64,000 nt of DNA from an uncultured Flavobacteriales bacterium (GCA_913048435.1 CAJWWC010000001.1:89281-153280), one strand, 5' to 3'; shown: positions 44,907 to 54,969, counted from the stretch's first letter. Notes: generated from the sequence alone by a model not told the origin. Made by a program: numbers and translations.

Positions 44907-45996
44907 AGTTATTATAAGTGGCGGTGGCACAGGGGGACATATATTCCCTGCAATTTCTATTGCTAATGAGTTGAATCAAAGAGTCAAGGATATCAATATT
45001 TTATTTGTTGGTGCTAAAGGCCGTATGGAAATGGAAAAAGTACCTAAGGCTGGTTACCCTATCAAAGGGCTTAACATTAGTGGATTGCAAAGGAGTTGGA
45101 AAGATGCTAGAAATATATGGTTTCCTTTTAAATTGATATCTAGTCTATTTAAGTCGTATTGGATTATTAAAAAATACAAACCCTCTGTTGTCGTGGGTAC
45201 GGGTGGTTATGCCAGTGGACCTTTATTATTTGTAGCCTCTAAACTTTCTGTTCCTGCCCTCATACAAGAACAAAATTCTTATCCCGGTATTACCAACAAA
45301 TTGTTGTCGAAGTCGGTTCAAAAAATATGTGTCTCATACGATAAGATGGAGCGCTTCTTCCCTAAATCTAAACTGATGATGTTGGGCAATCCCGTTCGTC
45401 AAGATTTACATGATTCTGCAGATAAAAAGACAGAAGCCATCAAGCATTTCAATTTAGATTTGAGTCGTAAAACGATATTGGTAGTAGGAGGTAGTCTTGG
45501 GGCAAGAACAATTAACCATTCCATAGCCGAGCTTGTTCAGCAATTCGAAGAAAAAAACATTCAACTTATTTGGCAGACAGGCCTTTCTTATGAAAGTGCT
45601 GCCAAGGATTTGTGTCAATCTCTTTCTAATGTACAAGCCCATGCATTTATTTACAATATGGATTTAGCATATAGCGCTGCTGATATAATTATTTCAAGAG
45701 CTGGTGCTAGTACAATTTCGGAGCTTTGTCTTATCGGTAAACCAGCCCTATTAATTCCATCTCCAAATGTAGCAGAAGACCATCAAACCAAAAATGCAAT
45801 GGCTTTAATTGAAAAAAATGCTGCCCTGATGGTTAAGGATAGCGAAGCACAAGAGCAATTAGGTCAAGTTATCTTCGATTTATTAGAAAATGAAAACACT
45901 CAACAAAACTTAGGAGACAATATTAAAAAGTTAGCCATGCCAAATTCAGCAAAACATATTGTTGATGAGGTGTTAAAATTAGTACAAGAAAAATGA
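44896..45996 (+). CDS. murG: UDP-GlcNAc:lipid I N-acetylglucosaminyltransferase
   Basis: GT-B enzyme of 366 residues that makes lipid II. Acceptor loop ISGGGTGGHIFPAIS, GTGGYASGP, the donor site VVGGSLGARTINH and IISRAGASTISELCLIGKPALLIPSP. The start is ATG 44896, 11 bases inside the ftsW end; a GTG six bases earlier is possible. Overlaps murC by four bases (ATGA). Confidence 0.95.
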   Translation: MSVRVIISGGGTGGHIFPAISIANELNQRVKDINILFVGAKGRMEMEKVPKAGYPIKGLNISGLQRSWKDARNIWFPFKLISSLFKSYWIIKKYKPSVVVGTGGYASGPLLFVASKLSVPALIQEQNSYPGITNKLLSKSVQKICVSYDKMERFFPKSKLMMLGNPVRQDLHDSADKKTEAIKHFNLDLSRKTILVVGGSLGARTINHSIAELVQQFEEKNIQLIWQTGLSYESAAKDLCQSLSNVQAHAFIYNMDLAYSAADIIISRAGASTISELCLIGKPALLIPSPNVAEDHQTKNAMALIEKNAALMVKDSEAQEQLGQVIFDLLENENTQQNLGDNIKKLAMPNSAKHIVDEVLKLVQEK

Positions 45997-47396
45997 ATAT
46001 TAAATTAGTCGAACATATATACTTTGTAGGAATTGGAGGTATAGGTATGTCAGCTTTAGCACGATATTTCAACGCTAAAGGCAAGCAAGTTAGCGGCTAC
46101 GATAAAACACCATCGCCTATTACAGATGCATTAACAGCAGAAGGTATAAGTTTACATTTTGATGAAAATCATATCCCTAAGAATATTAAAGATGCTGATT
46201 TTCAATCAGTCCTTATAGTTTATACACCTGCAGTAACTCAAGACAGTCCACAGCTAACTTCTTTTGCATCTAAAAAATGGACTGTTCTAAAACGAGCTGA
46301 GTTATTGGGGGTAATTACAGAACACGCTTACACAATAGCAGTTGCTGGTACTCATGGCAAGACAACCACTTCTTGTATTTTAGCCCATATACTTAAGTAT
46401 ACTGATATCTATTGCACAGCATTCTTGGGAGGTATTAGCAGTAACTACAATACTAACCTAATTCTTTCCGAATCAGGTGATATTGTAGTTGTGGAGGCCG
46501 ATGAATACGACCGTTCTTTCTTAAAGCTATCTACTGATATTTCAATCATCACATCTCTTGATGCCGATCATTTAGACATCTACAACGATGTTGATGATAT
46601 GAAGAATACATTTAAAATGTTTGCATCAAATACTAAGCAGAATGGTATGCTGTTGGTAAACAAATCCATCGATGTTGATTTTGAAGCACCCTTAGATGGT
46701 AGCTTAATGACTTATTCTTCAACAGTTAGAGCAGATAACATAGCCTTCAATTTACGAATTGAAGAGGGCTCACAGTATTTTGACGCTAATTTTAAGGAAA
46801 TTATGCCCGGCCAAGTGTATGAATACGAGTTAAAAGATATTCAACTACAATTGCCAGGAAAACATAATGTCGAAAATGCTATTGCGGCTATTGTTGTAGC
46901 GTCTTCTTTAGGAGCTAAGCCAGAGAAAATAAAAGCTGCTATTAAAGATTTTAAAGGAGTAAAAAGAAGATACGATTTACATGCTAAAGGTAAGTATGTG
47001 TACATTGATGATTATGCCCACCACCCTAAAGAAATTAAAGCAACACTAGTAGCGACTAAAGAGCTTTTCCCAGAAAAAAAGATAACGGTAGTATTTCAGC
47101 CTCATTTGTACTCAAGGACTAGAGATTTTGCCGCTGAGTTTGGCGACTCTTTATCACTAGCAGATGAGGTGTTGTTGTTGGATATTTATCCAGCAAGAGA
47201 AATGCCTATTGAAGGAGTAAATTCTGAAATGCTACTTACTCAAGTAGTAGATTGTGAAAAGTCCTTGCTTAAGAAATCCGATCTAGTTGAGGAATTAACT
47301 AACCCTAAAAGAGAACTTCTACTGACGCTAGGCGCTGGAGATATAGACCAATTCGTTGAACCATTAAAACACTATTACGTCAATGAAATGGATTAA
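45993..47396 (+). CDS. murC: UDP-N-acetylmuramate--L-alanine ligase
   Basis: First Mur ligase, 467 residues. IYFVGIGGIGMSALARYF at the N terminus, ATP loop VAGTHGKTTTSC, EADEYDRSFL, HLDIYND and YIDDYAHHPKEIKATL. Complete and of normal length. Coupled to murG upstream and to ftsQ downstream (14-base overlap). Confidence 0.95.
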   Translation: MNIKLVEHIYFVGIGGIGMSALARYFNAKGKQVSGYDKTPSPITDALTAEGISLHFDENHIPKNIKDADFQSVLIVYTPAVTQDSPQLTSFASKKWTVLKRAELLGVITEHAYTIAVAGTHGKTTTSCILAHILKYTDIYCTAFLGGISSNYNTNLILSESGDIVVVEADEYDRSFLKLSTDISIITSLDADHLDIYNDVDDMKNTFKMFASNTKQNGMLLVNKSIDVDFEAPLDGSLMTYSSTVRADNIAFNLRIEEGSQYFDANFKEIMPGQVYEYELKDIQLQLPGKHNVENAIAAIVVASSLGAKPEKIKAAIKDFKGVKRRYDLHAKGKYVYIDDYAHHPKEIKATLVATKELFPEKKITVVFQPHLYSRTRDFAAEFGDSLSLADEVLLLDIYPAREMPIEGVNSEMLLTQVVDCEKSLLKKSDLVEELTNPKRELLLTLGAGDIDQFVEPLKHYYVNEMD

Positions 47397-48108
47397 AATT
47401 TTATCACAATTTTTATTTGTAGGAGGTATCATTTTTCTGTTAGCTTTTACCAATACCCGCTACAGCAATAAGACCTGTGTAGATTACCGTATAAATCTAG
47501 CTGACGAAAACACTTCACTCATAACTCGAGGTGAGATAATATTACATATGGAGTCTATTCAAGATAGTGTTGTAGGCACAACTATTACTGAAGTACCTAT
47601 CTATGAAATTGAGCGTAAAATAGAAAGTTTAAATGATGTGCAAAACGCTGAGGTTTACATCAATATGGAAGGAATGTTACATATAGATGTTATTCAGAAA
47701 AAGGCTATTGTACGAATAAGCCCAAAAGAAGGTAAAGACTTTTACATGGATTCTGAAGGTTCAATCTTTGGATTGTCACATAACTACACAGAGCATCTAC
47801 TCGTAGCTAATGGTAACATACAAGATAGCACAGATTATATGACTGTTTTGGACTTGGCAAAATACCTATCTTCTGATAGCCTCTGGAATGCTCAAATTGT
47901 ACAGATTTATCTAAAAGAGAATAAAGAAATAGAACTTGTCCCAAGAGTTGGTAATCATACTATATTGTTAGGAGACATAACTAACTTTAAAGAGAAACTC
48001 AGAAAGCTCTATTTGTTTTATGAGAAAGGGGTTAATCAAGTTGGGTGGAATGATTATAAAGAAATTAACCTAAAATTTAGGAATCAAATTGTTTGTGTAA
48101 AAAGATAA
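47383..48108 (+). CDS. ftsQ: Cell division protein FtsQ-like
   Basis: A 241-residue bitopic protein with a short cytoplasmic tail, one span (about 7-23, LFVGGIIFLLAFTNTRY), a POTRA-like region (about 40-105, with EVPIYEIERKIESLNDVQNAEVYINMEGMLHIDVIQK) and a beta domain. Sequence and place between murC and ftsA fit FtsQ, the divisome scaffold. Its 5' end lies within the murC 3' end. Confidence 0.82.
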   Translation: MKWIKILSQFLFVGGIIFLLAFTNTRYSNKTCVDYRINLADENTSLITRGEIILHMESIQDSVVGTTITEVPIYEIERKIESLNDVQNAEVYINMEGMLHIDVIQKKAIVRISPKEGKDFYMDSEGSIFGLSHNYTEHLLVANGNIQDSTDYMTVLDLAKYLSSDSLWNAQIVQIYLKENKEIELVPRVGNHTILLGDITNFKEKLRKLYLFYEKGVNQVGWNDYKEINLKFRNQIVCVKR

Positions 48109-48110
48109 TT

Positions 48111-49379
48111 ATGGAAAACAATACAAAAATAGCAGTCGGTTTAGATATTGGCACAACCAAAATCACTGTAATCGTTGGTCAAAAAAATGAATACGGAAAG
48201 ATTGAAATACTTGGAATGGGTAAAGCCCCGTCAACAGGTGTTATGCGTGGGATAGTTGCCAATATTGATAAAACTACACAGTCTATCAACAAAGCCTTAG
48301 AAGAGGCTATAACTTCTTCTGGTATGCAAGTTAAGAATGTCAATGTTGGTATTGCTGGACAACACATCAAAAGTTTACAGCATCGAGGGCAGTTAGTTAG
48401 AGAAAATTTAGAAACTGAAATTAATGATGCTGATATAGATAAGTTGATGCAAAATATGTATAAACTTGTTATGGTGCCTGGTGAAGAAATCATTCACGTA
48501 ATACCTCAAGAATACATAGTTGATAAACAGGACAACTTCCCTGATCCTCGTGGTATGGTAGGTGTTCAGTTAGAAGCCAATTTTCATATTATAACAGGTC
48601 AGACTGCTGCGATTTCAAATATCAAGAAATGTGTTAATAATGCTAGTCTAGCTATGACAGGATTGACACTTGAGCCTTTAGCCTCAGCAACTTCTGTTCT
48701 TGACCATCAAGAACTAGAAGCTGGTGTAGCTTTAGTAGATATAGGTGGAGGAACAACTGATGTAGCAATTTTTAAAGATGGCATCATACGTCATACAGCC
48801 GTAATCCCGTTTGGTGGCAATATTATTACTCAAGATATAAAGGAGGGTTGTTCAATACTAGAAAACCAAGCTGAACTTTTAAAAATAAAGTTTGGTTCAG
48901 CTTTATCAAGTCAAAATAACGAAAATGAAATTGTTTCAATACCTGGTTTAAGAGGAAGGGAGCCTAAAGAAATATCTTTAAAAAACTTAGCTAACATAAT
49001 TCAAGCTAGAGTTGAAGAAATTATTGAATTAGTTCATCATGAAATTAAAAACTCTGGCTATGAAAGAAAACTAATTACGGGAATTGTTTTAACTGGTGGA
49101 GGGAGTCAATTAAAGCATATTAGTCAATTAGTTGAGTTTCATACCGGTATTGAATGTAGAATTGGTTATCCAAATGAACACCTCAGTTCTAATTCACCAA
49201 TTGATGTTACTAGCCCGATGTATGCAACAGGTGTAGGTTTAGTAATTAAATTTTTAGAAGAAAGAACTAGTGATGAAACGAGCATTGTTCAATTAGGAAC
49301 TAAGGGTAATGCAGGATTAGGTGATTTTTTTAAGAAAATGCTCGATAAAATTGATAAATATTTAACAAATGACGAATAA
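48111..49379 (+). CDS. ftsA: Cell division protein FtsA
   Basis: Actin-fold protein of 422 residues that anchors FtsZ to the membrane. AVGLDIGTTKITVIVG, the 1C-domain region, ALVDIGGGTTDVAIFKDG and GIVLTGGGSQLKHI nucleotide motifs are visible. The C terminus (LGDFFKKMLDKIDKYL) is amphipathic, as expected for the membrane anchor. The start is ATG 48111 after the ftsQ stop; a GTG 18 bases earlier is less likely. Confidence 0.93.
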   Translation: MENNTKIAVGLDIGTTKITVIVGQKNEYGKIEILGMGKAPSTGVMRGIVANIDKTTQSINKALEEAITSSGMQVKNVNVGIAGQHIKSLQHRGQLVRENLETEINDADIDKLMQNMYKLVMVPGEEIIHVIPQEYIVDKQDNFPDPRGMVGVQLEANFHIITGQTAAISNIKKCVNNASLAMTGLTLEPLASATSVLDHQELEAGVALVDIGGGTTDVAIFKDGIIRHTAVIPFGGNIITQDIKEGCSILENQAELLKIKFGSALSSQNNENEIVSIPGLRGREPKEISLKNLANIIQARVEEIIELVHHEIKNSGYERKLITGIVLTGGGSQLKHISQLVEFHTGIECRIGYPNEHLSSNSPIDVTSPMYATGVGLVIKFLEERTSDETSIVQLGTKGNAGLGDFFKKMLDKIDKYLTNDE

Positions 49380-49410
49380 ACAGAACTATTAATATTAAAT
49401 AATTAAAACA

Positions 49411-51039
49411 ATGACAAATGAAAGCGTATTAGCATTCGATTTACCAAAGAACCAATCTTCAGTGATTAAAGTTATTGGAGTAGGTGGAGGTGGAAGTAAT
49501 GCTGTAAATTACATGTTTGAAAATGGTATTGATGGAGTAGATTTTGCGGTTTGTAACACTGATTTACAAGCTCTTGAAGCTAGTCCTATAACCACAAAAA
49601 TTCAGATAGGAGCTGAGATAACCGAAGGGTTGGGAGCAGGCGCTAATCCCGAGGTCGGTCGCCAAGCTGCAGAAGAGAGTATCAAACGAATTGAAGAACT
49701 ACTGGAAAGTAATACCAAAATGTTATTTATCACTGCTGGAATGGGCGGTGGAACAGGAACAGGCGCTGCGCCTGTAATTGCACGGGCTGCTCGTGAAAAA
49801 GAAATATTAACTGTGGGTGTAGTTACTGTACCATTTTGGACTGAAGGAGGTCACAGAAAAAAGTATGCCGAAAAAGGGTTGGAAGATTTAAGAGCAAATG
49901 TTGATACTCTACTGGTTATCAATAATGATAGACTTATTGAAGTATATGGCGATTTGACTTTAAGTCAAGCCTTTGCTAAAGCCAATGAAGTGTTGAATAC
50001 CGCCACAAAAGGTATTGCAGAGGTTATTTCTCAAACATTGATGGTAAATATTGATCTTAATGATGCAAAGCGAGTACTTAAAGATAGTGGTAGTGCTGTA
50101 ATGGGACAGGCTTATGCATCTGGTGAAAACCGTGCTATTGATGCTATTGAGGCAGCTTTAGATTCACCTTTGTTACATGACAATAATATCAAGGGCGCTC
50201 AGCAAGTTTTATTGAAAATAGTTACAGGATCCGGGGAAAAAGAAATTAGAATGACAGAGTTGTTCAGTATAAAAAAACATATTCAAGATGTTGCCGGCTC
50301 AGATGTCAATATTATTGAAGGAATTGGTGTGGAAGAAGGTATGGACGATGAAATAAGTGTAACAGTTATTGCAACTGGTTTTAAGGTCAATAAAAATATT
50401 GGACCAGCTAAACCTATTAGTCCAAAAGTTTATGATCTTGATAAAGATGAAAAAACTGAAGAACAAAGTGCGAGGCTTAGCTCAGAGGAAATTACAACAG
50501 TTGATTCTATAAATGAACCTCAAGGAACTTTGAATTTTAACACTGAAGAAGAATCACCTCTTTTAAATATTAAAATCGAAAAAGAAGGTAATGATGAATT
50601 TCCGGAAGATTTTTCAATTGATGTAGAGAGTAATATAAACGATGAACCTATCAATTTATTAGTTGAAAATGAAGATGATAACGAAGTAGTAGTTCATACT
50701 CTTGAATTGGAAGAATCTCCAGAAGATGTAATTACAGATTTAAAAGATAATGTAGAAAAGGAAGAGTTTACACAAATAAATCATGGTATTTCTGCTGAGC
50801 AAATGGCTTTAAGAAGTCGTCAGCGTATGGAAAGGCTTAGAGAAATAACGGTCAAATTACGAACTCCATCTGGACTCACAGATTTAGAAAGTGAACCAGC
50901 TTACAAAAGAAGAGATGTTGAGTTAGAAGACGTAGCTCATTCCTCAGAGTCAGAAAATTCCTCCTATGTTTTAGGCGAGGATGATGATAAAAAGGTAGGT
51001 CTTAAACCAAACAATTTTTTACACGATAACGTTGACTAA
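49411..51039 (+). CDS. ftsZ: Cell division protein FtsZ
   Basis: Tubulin-like GTPase of 542 residues forming the division ring. GTPase domain (about 15-325) with VGGGGSNAVNYM and the tubulin signature GMGGGTGTGAAPVIA, and the synergy-loop NIDLNDAKRVL. It has a long acidic C-terminal linker (about 330-460) and then RLREITVKLRTPSGLTDLESEPAYKRR and the terminal NNFLHDNVD peptide. The linker is longer than in E. coli FtsZ and typical for Bacteroidota. A 31-base gap separates it from ftsA. Confidence 0.97.
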   Translation: MTNESVLAFDLPKNQSSVIKVIGVGGGGSNAVNYMFENGIDGVDFAVCNTDLQALEASPITTKIQIGAEITEGLGAGANPEVGRQAAEESIKRIEELLESNTKMLFITAGMGGGTGTGAAPVIARAAREKEILTVGVVTVPFWTEGGHRKKYAEKGLEDLRANVDTLLVINNDRLIEVYGDLTLSQAFAKANEVLNTATKGIAEVISQTLMVNIDLNDAKRVLKDSGSAVMGQAYASGENRAIDAIEAALDSPLLHDNNIKGAQQVLLKIVTGSGEKEIRMTELFSIKKHIQDVAGSDVNIIEGIGVEEGMDDEISVTVIATGFKVNKNIGPAKPISPKVYDLDKDEKTEEQSARLSSEEITTVDSINEPQGTLNFNTEEESPLLNIKIEKEGNDEFPEDFSIDVESNINDEPINLLVENEDDNEVVVHTLELEESPEDVITDLKDNVEKEEFTQINHGISAEQMALRSRQRMERLREITVKLRTPSGLTDLESEPAYKRRDVELEDVAHSSESENSSYVLGEDDDKKVGLKPNNFLHDNVD

Positions 51040-51041
51040 TT

Positions 51042-51479
51042 ATGGATATTAATCAATTAATAAAGGAAGCAATGTTGGCAAAAGATTCAGTACGTTTGTC
51101 ATCTCTGAGAGCTATTAAGTCAGCCTTTTTAGTGGCACAAACTGAAAAAGGTGCTGGAATACTTGATGAAGTTGCTATGCAGAAAATAATACAAAAGCAA
51201 GTCAAACAAAGAAAAGATGCAGCTGCCATTTTTTTAGAGCAAAATAGAGAAGATTTAGCCAATGATGAAATGGCACAAGTTTCCATTCTAGAAGAGTTTC
51301 TTCCACGGCAGTTAAGTGAAGATGAAATTCGAGAAGTTGTTAGCGATGTAGTTGAAAGAGTAGGAGCTAGTACTATGGCTGATATTGGTAAGGTTATGGG
51401 CCTAGCTAATCAGCTGTTGGCAGGTAAAGCAGAGGGTAAACTTATTGCAAAAATTGTAAAATCTATACTACAAAATTAA
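51042..51479 (+). CDS. GatB/YqeY domain protein
   Basis: A 145-residue helical protein of the YqeY family, related to the tRNA-binding C-terminal domain of the GatB amidotransferase subunit. Features: LKSAFLVAQTE-like N-terminal helix region, KQRKDAAAIFLEQNREDLANDEMAQVSILEEFLP, and MADIGKVMGLANQLLAGKAEGKLIAKIVK. Two bases after ftsZ, so probably the end of the dcw transcript. Precise function not known. Confidence 0.88.
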   Translation: MDINQLIKEAMLAKDSVRLSSLRAIKSAFLVAQTEKGAGILDEVAMQKIIQKQVKQRKDAAAIFLEQNREDLANDEMAQVSILEEFLPRQLSEDEIREVVSDVVERVGASTMADIGKVMGLANQLLAGKAEGKLIAKIVKSILQN

Positions 51480-51570
51480 TTTATGACATAATTTTCACGT
51501 ATAAATACTTTTTTTCAGAAAATACTTTAACACTATATTTTCTTTACATTGATTATTTTGAAATTGTGTG

Positions 51571-52122
51571 TCATTTCCATTTCCAACTTTCAATAAGTCG
51601 ATATATATCATGTTTTATGAAATTAATAATTGGAGTAATTGAATCGTTTTGAGCTGAATTAAAGTATAAAGCACCTCTAACAAAATGATTTAGACTATCG
51701 GTTAAGTAAAACTGCATAGGCGTTGCTGTACTTCCTTGAAAAGTATAAACCGTTCCATACACCTTTAAAGAATCTTTAACAAATACTTGTTCGCTAATAG
51801 CTTCTGCAATTTGGGCATGTTTGTAGGCAAGTAGTCTACTATCTTCTGTATATTTATTCAAATCACCCTTAAGTTGTTTATAGCTCATATGTACTTTACC
51901 ATTAAAGTCTTTAAATTCTAAATCAAACCAACATTCATTTTTGTATTTAAAATTGACGTTACTATAATTGGGTTGCTGAAAACTATATGGACAATTACTT
52001 TCAAATAATGTTGTGTTTTGCTCTGGCAAATCGACTCTAGAATACCCCCAAGGTTTAGGGGTGTAATCGTTGTTACAACCAATAAAGATTAAAGCATAAA
52101 AAAGGTAAAGTTTATTGCTCAT
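51571..52122 (-). CDS. gldD: Gliding motility lipoprotein GldD
   Basis: A 183-residue lipoprotein (signal peptide ending FIGC, Cys16) with the GldD landmarks YTPKPWGYSRVDLPE, CPYSFQQPNY, WFDLEFKDFNGKVHMSYK and TPMQFYLTDSLNHFVRGALYFN. GldD is needed for gliding and related envelope functions in F. johnsoniae. It overlaps the gldE gene by 11 bases. Confidence 0.9.
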   Translation of the reverse strand: MSNKLYLFYALIFIGCNNDYTPKPWGYSRVDLPEQNTTLFESNCPYSFQQPNYSNVNFKYKNECWFDLEFKDFNGKVHMSYKQLKGDLNKYTEDSRLLAYKHAQIAEAISEQVFVKDSLKVYGTVYTFQGSTATPMQFYLTDSLNHFVRGALYFNSAQNDSITPIINFIKHDIYRLIESWKWK

Positions 52123-53428
52123 TAATAGTAACTTTTATTCTTTTAACTCTTGTTTTATCTACCGATTCCACTGTAAAAGAATATTGCTCATAGTTCAATA
52201 TCTCACCATTTTCAGGTATGTTACCTTTGATTTCAAGTATTAGTCCAGCTAGAGTGTCGGATTCTCCTTTAATAGAGTCAAAAAAGTCAATTTCCTCATC
52301 TAAAGTCTTTAGTACATCATTCAAAGATGTCTTGCCTTCAAAAATATAATTTGAGCTGTCTAGTTTAGAGAATTGTATACCATCATCATCAAATTCATCG
52401 TTAATGTCCCCTACAATTTCTTCAATAATATCTTCAAGTGTAACTATCCCTGATGTACCTCCATATTCATCAACTACAATGGCGAGATGTATTTTTTTTT
52501 CTTGAAATTCTCGCATTAAATCATCAATCATTTTACCTTCGGGAACAAAAAACGGTGTTCTTATTAAATTACTCCATTCAAAATCTGTTTGATCCAGAAA
52601 TGGTAATAAGTCTTTAATGTAAAGTATACCTATTACTGTGTCAAAATTCTCTCTAAATACAGGAATTCTTGAATAGCCACTTGAAATAACTAATTTCTTT
52701 ACAACTTCAAATGGGGTGTTTTGCTCAAGAGCACTTACTTCGACTCTTGATTTCATAATTTCTTTTACCTGAATATTGCCAAATTCAACGATACTTCTAA
52801 GAATTTTTTTTTCTTCTTCTTTGGTGTCATTTTCTCCAGTCAAATCTAGTGCTGATGACAAGTCATCAACAGATATTTGATAGCCCTTGGCGTTAAAACG
52901 TTTCTCGATTACAGATGTTGATGAAACAAGAAGTTGACTAACTGGTTTAAATAGAGTGCTTAGCATGCTTAATGGACCACTCATTCTTTTAGCAAATGTT
53001 AAAGTTTTTTGATTGGCATAAACTTTTGGTATGACTTCACCTAACAAAAGTAATGCGAATGTGACAACAACAACTTGAATAACAAAGCTTAAAATTGGAT
53101 GCTGAGCATAATCCAATAAACTATCAGTCATGTAGGTAGATAGTATAATAATGGCTACATTGATAAAATTGTTTGATATCAATATTGTTGCTAAAAGATG
53201 ATTGGGTTTCTGTAGTAGTTTTTTAATCTGCATGACACTTGTTTTGTCTTCTTCTACCTTCCATTTCGAGGCGTCTAATGAAAAATAAGCTACTTCAGAA
53301 CCTGATATCATTGCAGAGCAAAACAACAAGGATAGCATTGCAATACTTGCCAATAACATGTTTAAGTCTATGCTATTAGCAGTTAAATTTTGTATTAAAA
53401 GTGTGAGTTGCTGATGGCCTTCGTCCAA
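52112..53428 (-). CDS. gldE: GldE, CNNM/CorC-type membrane protein with CBS domains
   Basis: A 438-residue membrane protein: DUF21/CNNM transmembrane domain (about 20-190), a pair of CBS domains (about 215-330; IPVFRENFDTVIGILYIKDLLPFL and IVVDEYGGTSGIVTLEDIIEEIVGDI), and a C-terminal CorC/HlyC domain (about 350-435). This architecture next to gldD is that of GldE. Relatives are ion transporters (Mg, Co), but the role of GldE in motility is not settled. The start is TTG at 53428; the first in-frame ATG lies 69 bases in and would cut the first helix. Confidence 0.87.
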   Translation of the reverse strand: MDEGHQQLTLLIQNLTANSIDLNMLLASIAMLSLLFCSAMISGSEVAYFSLDASKWKVEEDKTSVMQIKKLLQKPNHLLATILISNNFINVAIIILSTYMTDSLLDYAQHPILSFVIQVVVVTFALLLLGEVIPKVYANQKTLTFAKRMSGPLSMLSTLFKPVSQLLVSSTSVIEKRFNAKGYQISVDDLSSALDLTGENDTKEEEKKILRSIVEFGNIQVKEIMKSRVEVSALEQNTPFEVVKKLVISSGYSRIPVFRENFDTVIGILYIKDLLPFLDQTDFEWSNLIRTPFFVPEGKMIDDLMREFQEKKIHLAIVVDEYGGTSGIVTLEDIIEEIVGDINDEFDDDGIQFSKLDSSNYIFEGKTSLNDVLKTLDEEIDFFDSIKGESDTLAGLILEIKGNIPENGEILNYEQYSFTVESVDKTRVKRIKVTINEQ

Positions 53429-53449
53429 AATTAGGGTGTTTAGTTAGTC

Positions 53450-53875
53450 TTAAAACGGTAAATCATCATCAGCTGAATCTTGAATAGGTGGTGTTGAATT
53501 GGTAGTCGCTTCAGTTTCAGTGCCTTCAATGTTGTCTGATTTTTTACCTAACATCTCTAAACTGTCGCACATAACTTCGGTAGTGTATCGAGTAACTCCA
53601 TCTTTGTCTTCCCATGAACGTGTACGTAGTCGCCCTTCTATATAGACACTATTTCCTTTTTTAAGGTAAGGCTCTACCACTTTTGCGGCTAATCCACCTC
53701 GAGTAACAACAGTATGCCATTCGGTTTGAGTGACTTTTTCGTTAGTGTCTTTTTTAGTGTATGTTTCGGAAGTTGCCAATGGGAATCTTGCCAAAGAGCC
53801 GCCATTTTCGAAGTGTCTTACTTCAGGGTCTTTACCCAAGTTTCCAACCAAAATTACCTTATTTACGCTGGCCAT
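53450..53875 (-). CDS. ssb: Single-stranded DNA-binding protein
   Basis: An OB-fold protein of 141 residues. N-terminal MASVNKVILVGNLGKDPEVR and EWHTVVTRGGLAAKVVEPYLKKGNSVYIEGRLRTRSWEDKDG segments, a disordered middle and the acidic tip DDDLPF that recruits repair proteins. Likely in a unit with gldE and gldD (21-base gap), driven by TATATTTG at 53906-53913. Confidence 0.95.
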   Translation of the reverse strand: MASVNKVILVGNLGKDPEVRHFENGGSLARFPLATSETYTKKDTNEKVTQTEWHTVVTRGGLAAKVVEPYLKKGNSVYIEGRLRTRSWEDKDGVTRYTTEVMCDSLEMLGKKSDNIEGTETEATTNSTPPIQDSADDDLPF

Positions 53876-53905
53876 TTATTTATATTTTTAAGTTTTGCTT
53901 AAAGT

Positions 53906-53913
53906 CAAATATA
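53906..53913 (-). promoter_or_regulatory. -7 promoter element for ssb-gldE-gldD
   Basis: Minus-strand TATATTTG lies 30 bases before the ssb start. It falls in the 53-base gap between mutY and ssb. Confidence 0.45.
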
Positions 53914-53928
53914 GCCTAATTATTGTAG

Positions 53929-54969
53929 TTATAAAATTTTAGCTTGAATAAATTTTTCGATTAGTCTTGATACGGCAAACTTATCTATTGTTTCAATTTT
54001 AATTTTTTGAAAGTTTGAAAAGGGAAGCATTTTTTGACACTTAATCTCCCAAAATCGAGCATTAATTTTCCTGTGACTCAAAATGTGCTTAAATTCACTA
54101 ATTGACTCTACACTAAAGTCAATATCCTTAACCCATAATTCAAATTGATTATAGTTTAAAATTTCTTCGGCATTCTTTAACTCTTTAGTAGTTATTAGTG
54201 GGAATTCATACATGTTTCGCCATATACCATCATCTGCTCGTTTATTGACTAAAGTGTATCCATTCATTTTGAAAAAGAAATATTCAAAAAAAACGGTTTT
54301 AACCTTGACTTTACTATTTTTAAAAGGTAAAAGATGAATGGTGTTATCAGCAAAAGCAATACATTGCTCTCTTAATGGACAACTATTACAATTGGGTTGC
54401 TTTGGTTTACACATTTGAGCGCCAAACTCCATAATTGCTTGATTGTGGGTGTCAGGTTCTTCTTTGACCAATAGTCTTTGAGCTATCTCAGAAAATTCTT
54501 TTTTACCTTTGGAGGTGTCAATAGGGGTGTCAATTCCATAAAAGCGTGAAAGTAGTCTAAAAACATTACCATCTACTACAGCATAAGGCAATTTGAAAGC
54601 AAATGATGCAATTGCAGCTGCTGTATATTCTCCGACGCCTTTAAGCTTGATGATGTCCTTGTATTCATTTGGGAAGAGACCAGCATGGTGTATTTGTTTG
54701 GCAGCAAAATGTAGATTTCTTGCTCTAGAGTAATAACCCAACCCCTGCCATAATTTTAAAACTTGTTCTTCATTAGCATTTGCTAGTTTCGAAACGCTTG
54801 GAAATGCATTAATAAATTTTTGATAATACGGTAGTCCTTGTTTAACTTGAGTTTGTTGTAAAATAATTTCTGAAATCCATATCTTGTAAGGGTCTTTGGT
54901 ATATCTCCACGGCAATTCCCTTTTGTGAAGGGAGTACCATTTAATAATTTCAGAAGAGAAAAAATCCAT
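53929..54969 (-). CDS. mutY: A/G-specific adenine DNA glycosylase
   Basis: Base-excision enzyme of 346 residues that removes adenine opposite 8-oxoguanine. Catalytic E34 in ISEIILQQTQV, helix-hairpin-helix KLKGVGEYTAAAIASFAF, catalytic D133 in VVDGNVFRLL, and the [4Fe-4S] cysteines C187, C194, C197, C203. A C-terminal NUDIX-like domain (about 225-346) for 8-oxoG recognition follows. Complete, and divergent from the HU gene. Confidence 0.95.
   Translation of the reverse strand: MDFFSSEIIKWYSLHKRELPWRYTKDPYKIWISEIILQQTQVKQGLPYYQKFINAFPSVSKLANANEEQVLKLWQGLGYYSRARNLHFAAKQIHHAGLFPNEYKDIIKLKGVGEYTAAAIASFAFKLPYAVVDGNVFRLLSRFYGIDTPIDTSKGKKEFSEIAQRLLVKEEPDTHNQAIMEFGAQMCKPKQPNCNSCPLREQCIAFADNTIHLLPFKNSKVKVKTVFFEYFFFKMNGYTLVNKRADDGIWRNMYEFPLITTKELKNAEEILNYNQFELWVKDIDFSVESISEFKHILSHRKINARFWEIKCQKMLPFSNFQKIKIETIDKFAVSRLIEKFIQAKIL

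Noticed and set aside
48179-48493. Minus-strand open frame of 104 codons opposite ftsA
   Set aside because: Shadow of ftsA; no protein features and no upstream signals.
50440-50800. Acidic stretch of FtsZ as an inserted or foreign segment
   Set aside because: It is the normal, poorly conserved C-terminal linker of FtsZ, which is long in Bacteroidota; the final peptide is intact.
51517-51543. AGAAAATA/TATTTTCT inverted repeat after yqeY as a terminator
   Set aside because: The stem is purely AT-rich apart from one G:C pair and no clear T run follows on either strand, so stability is too low to call.
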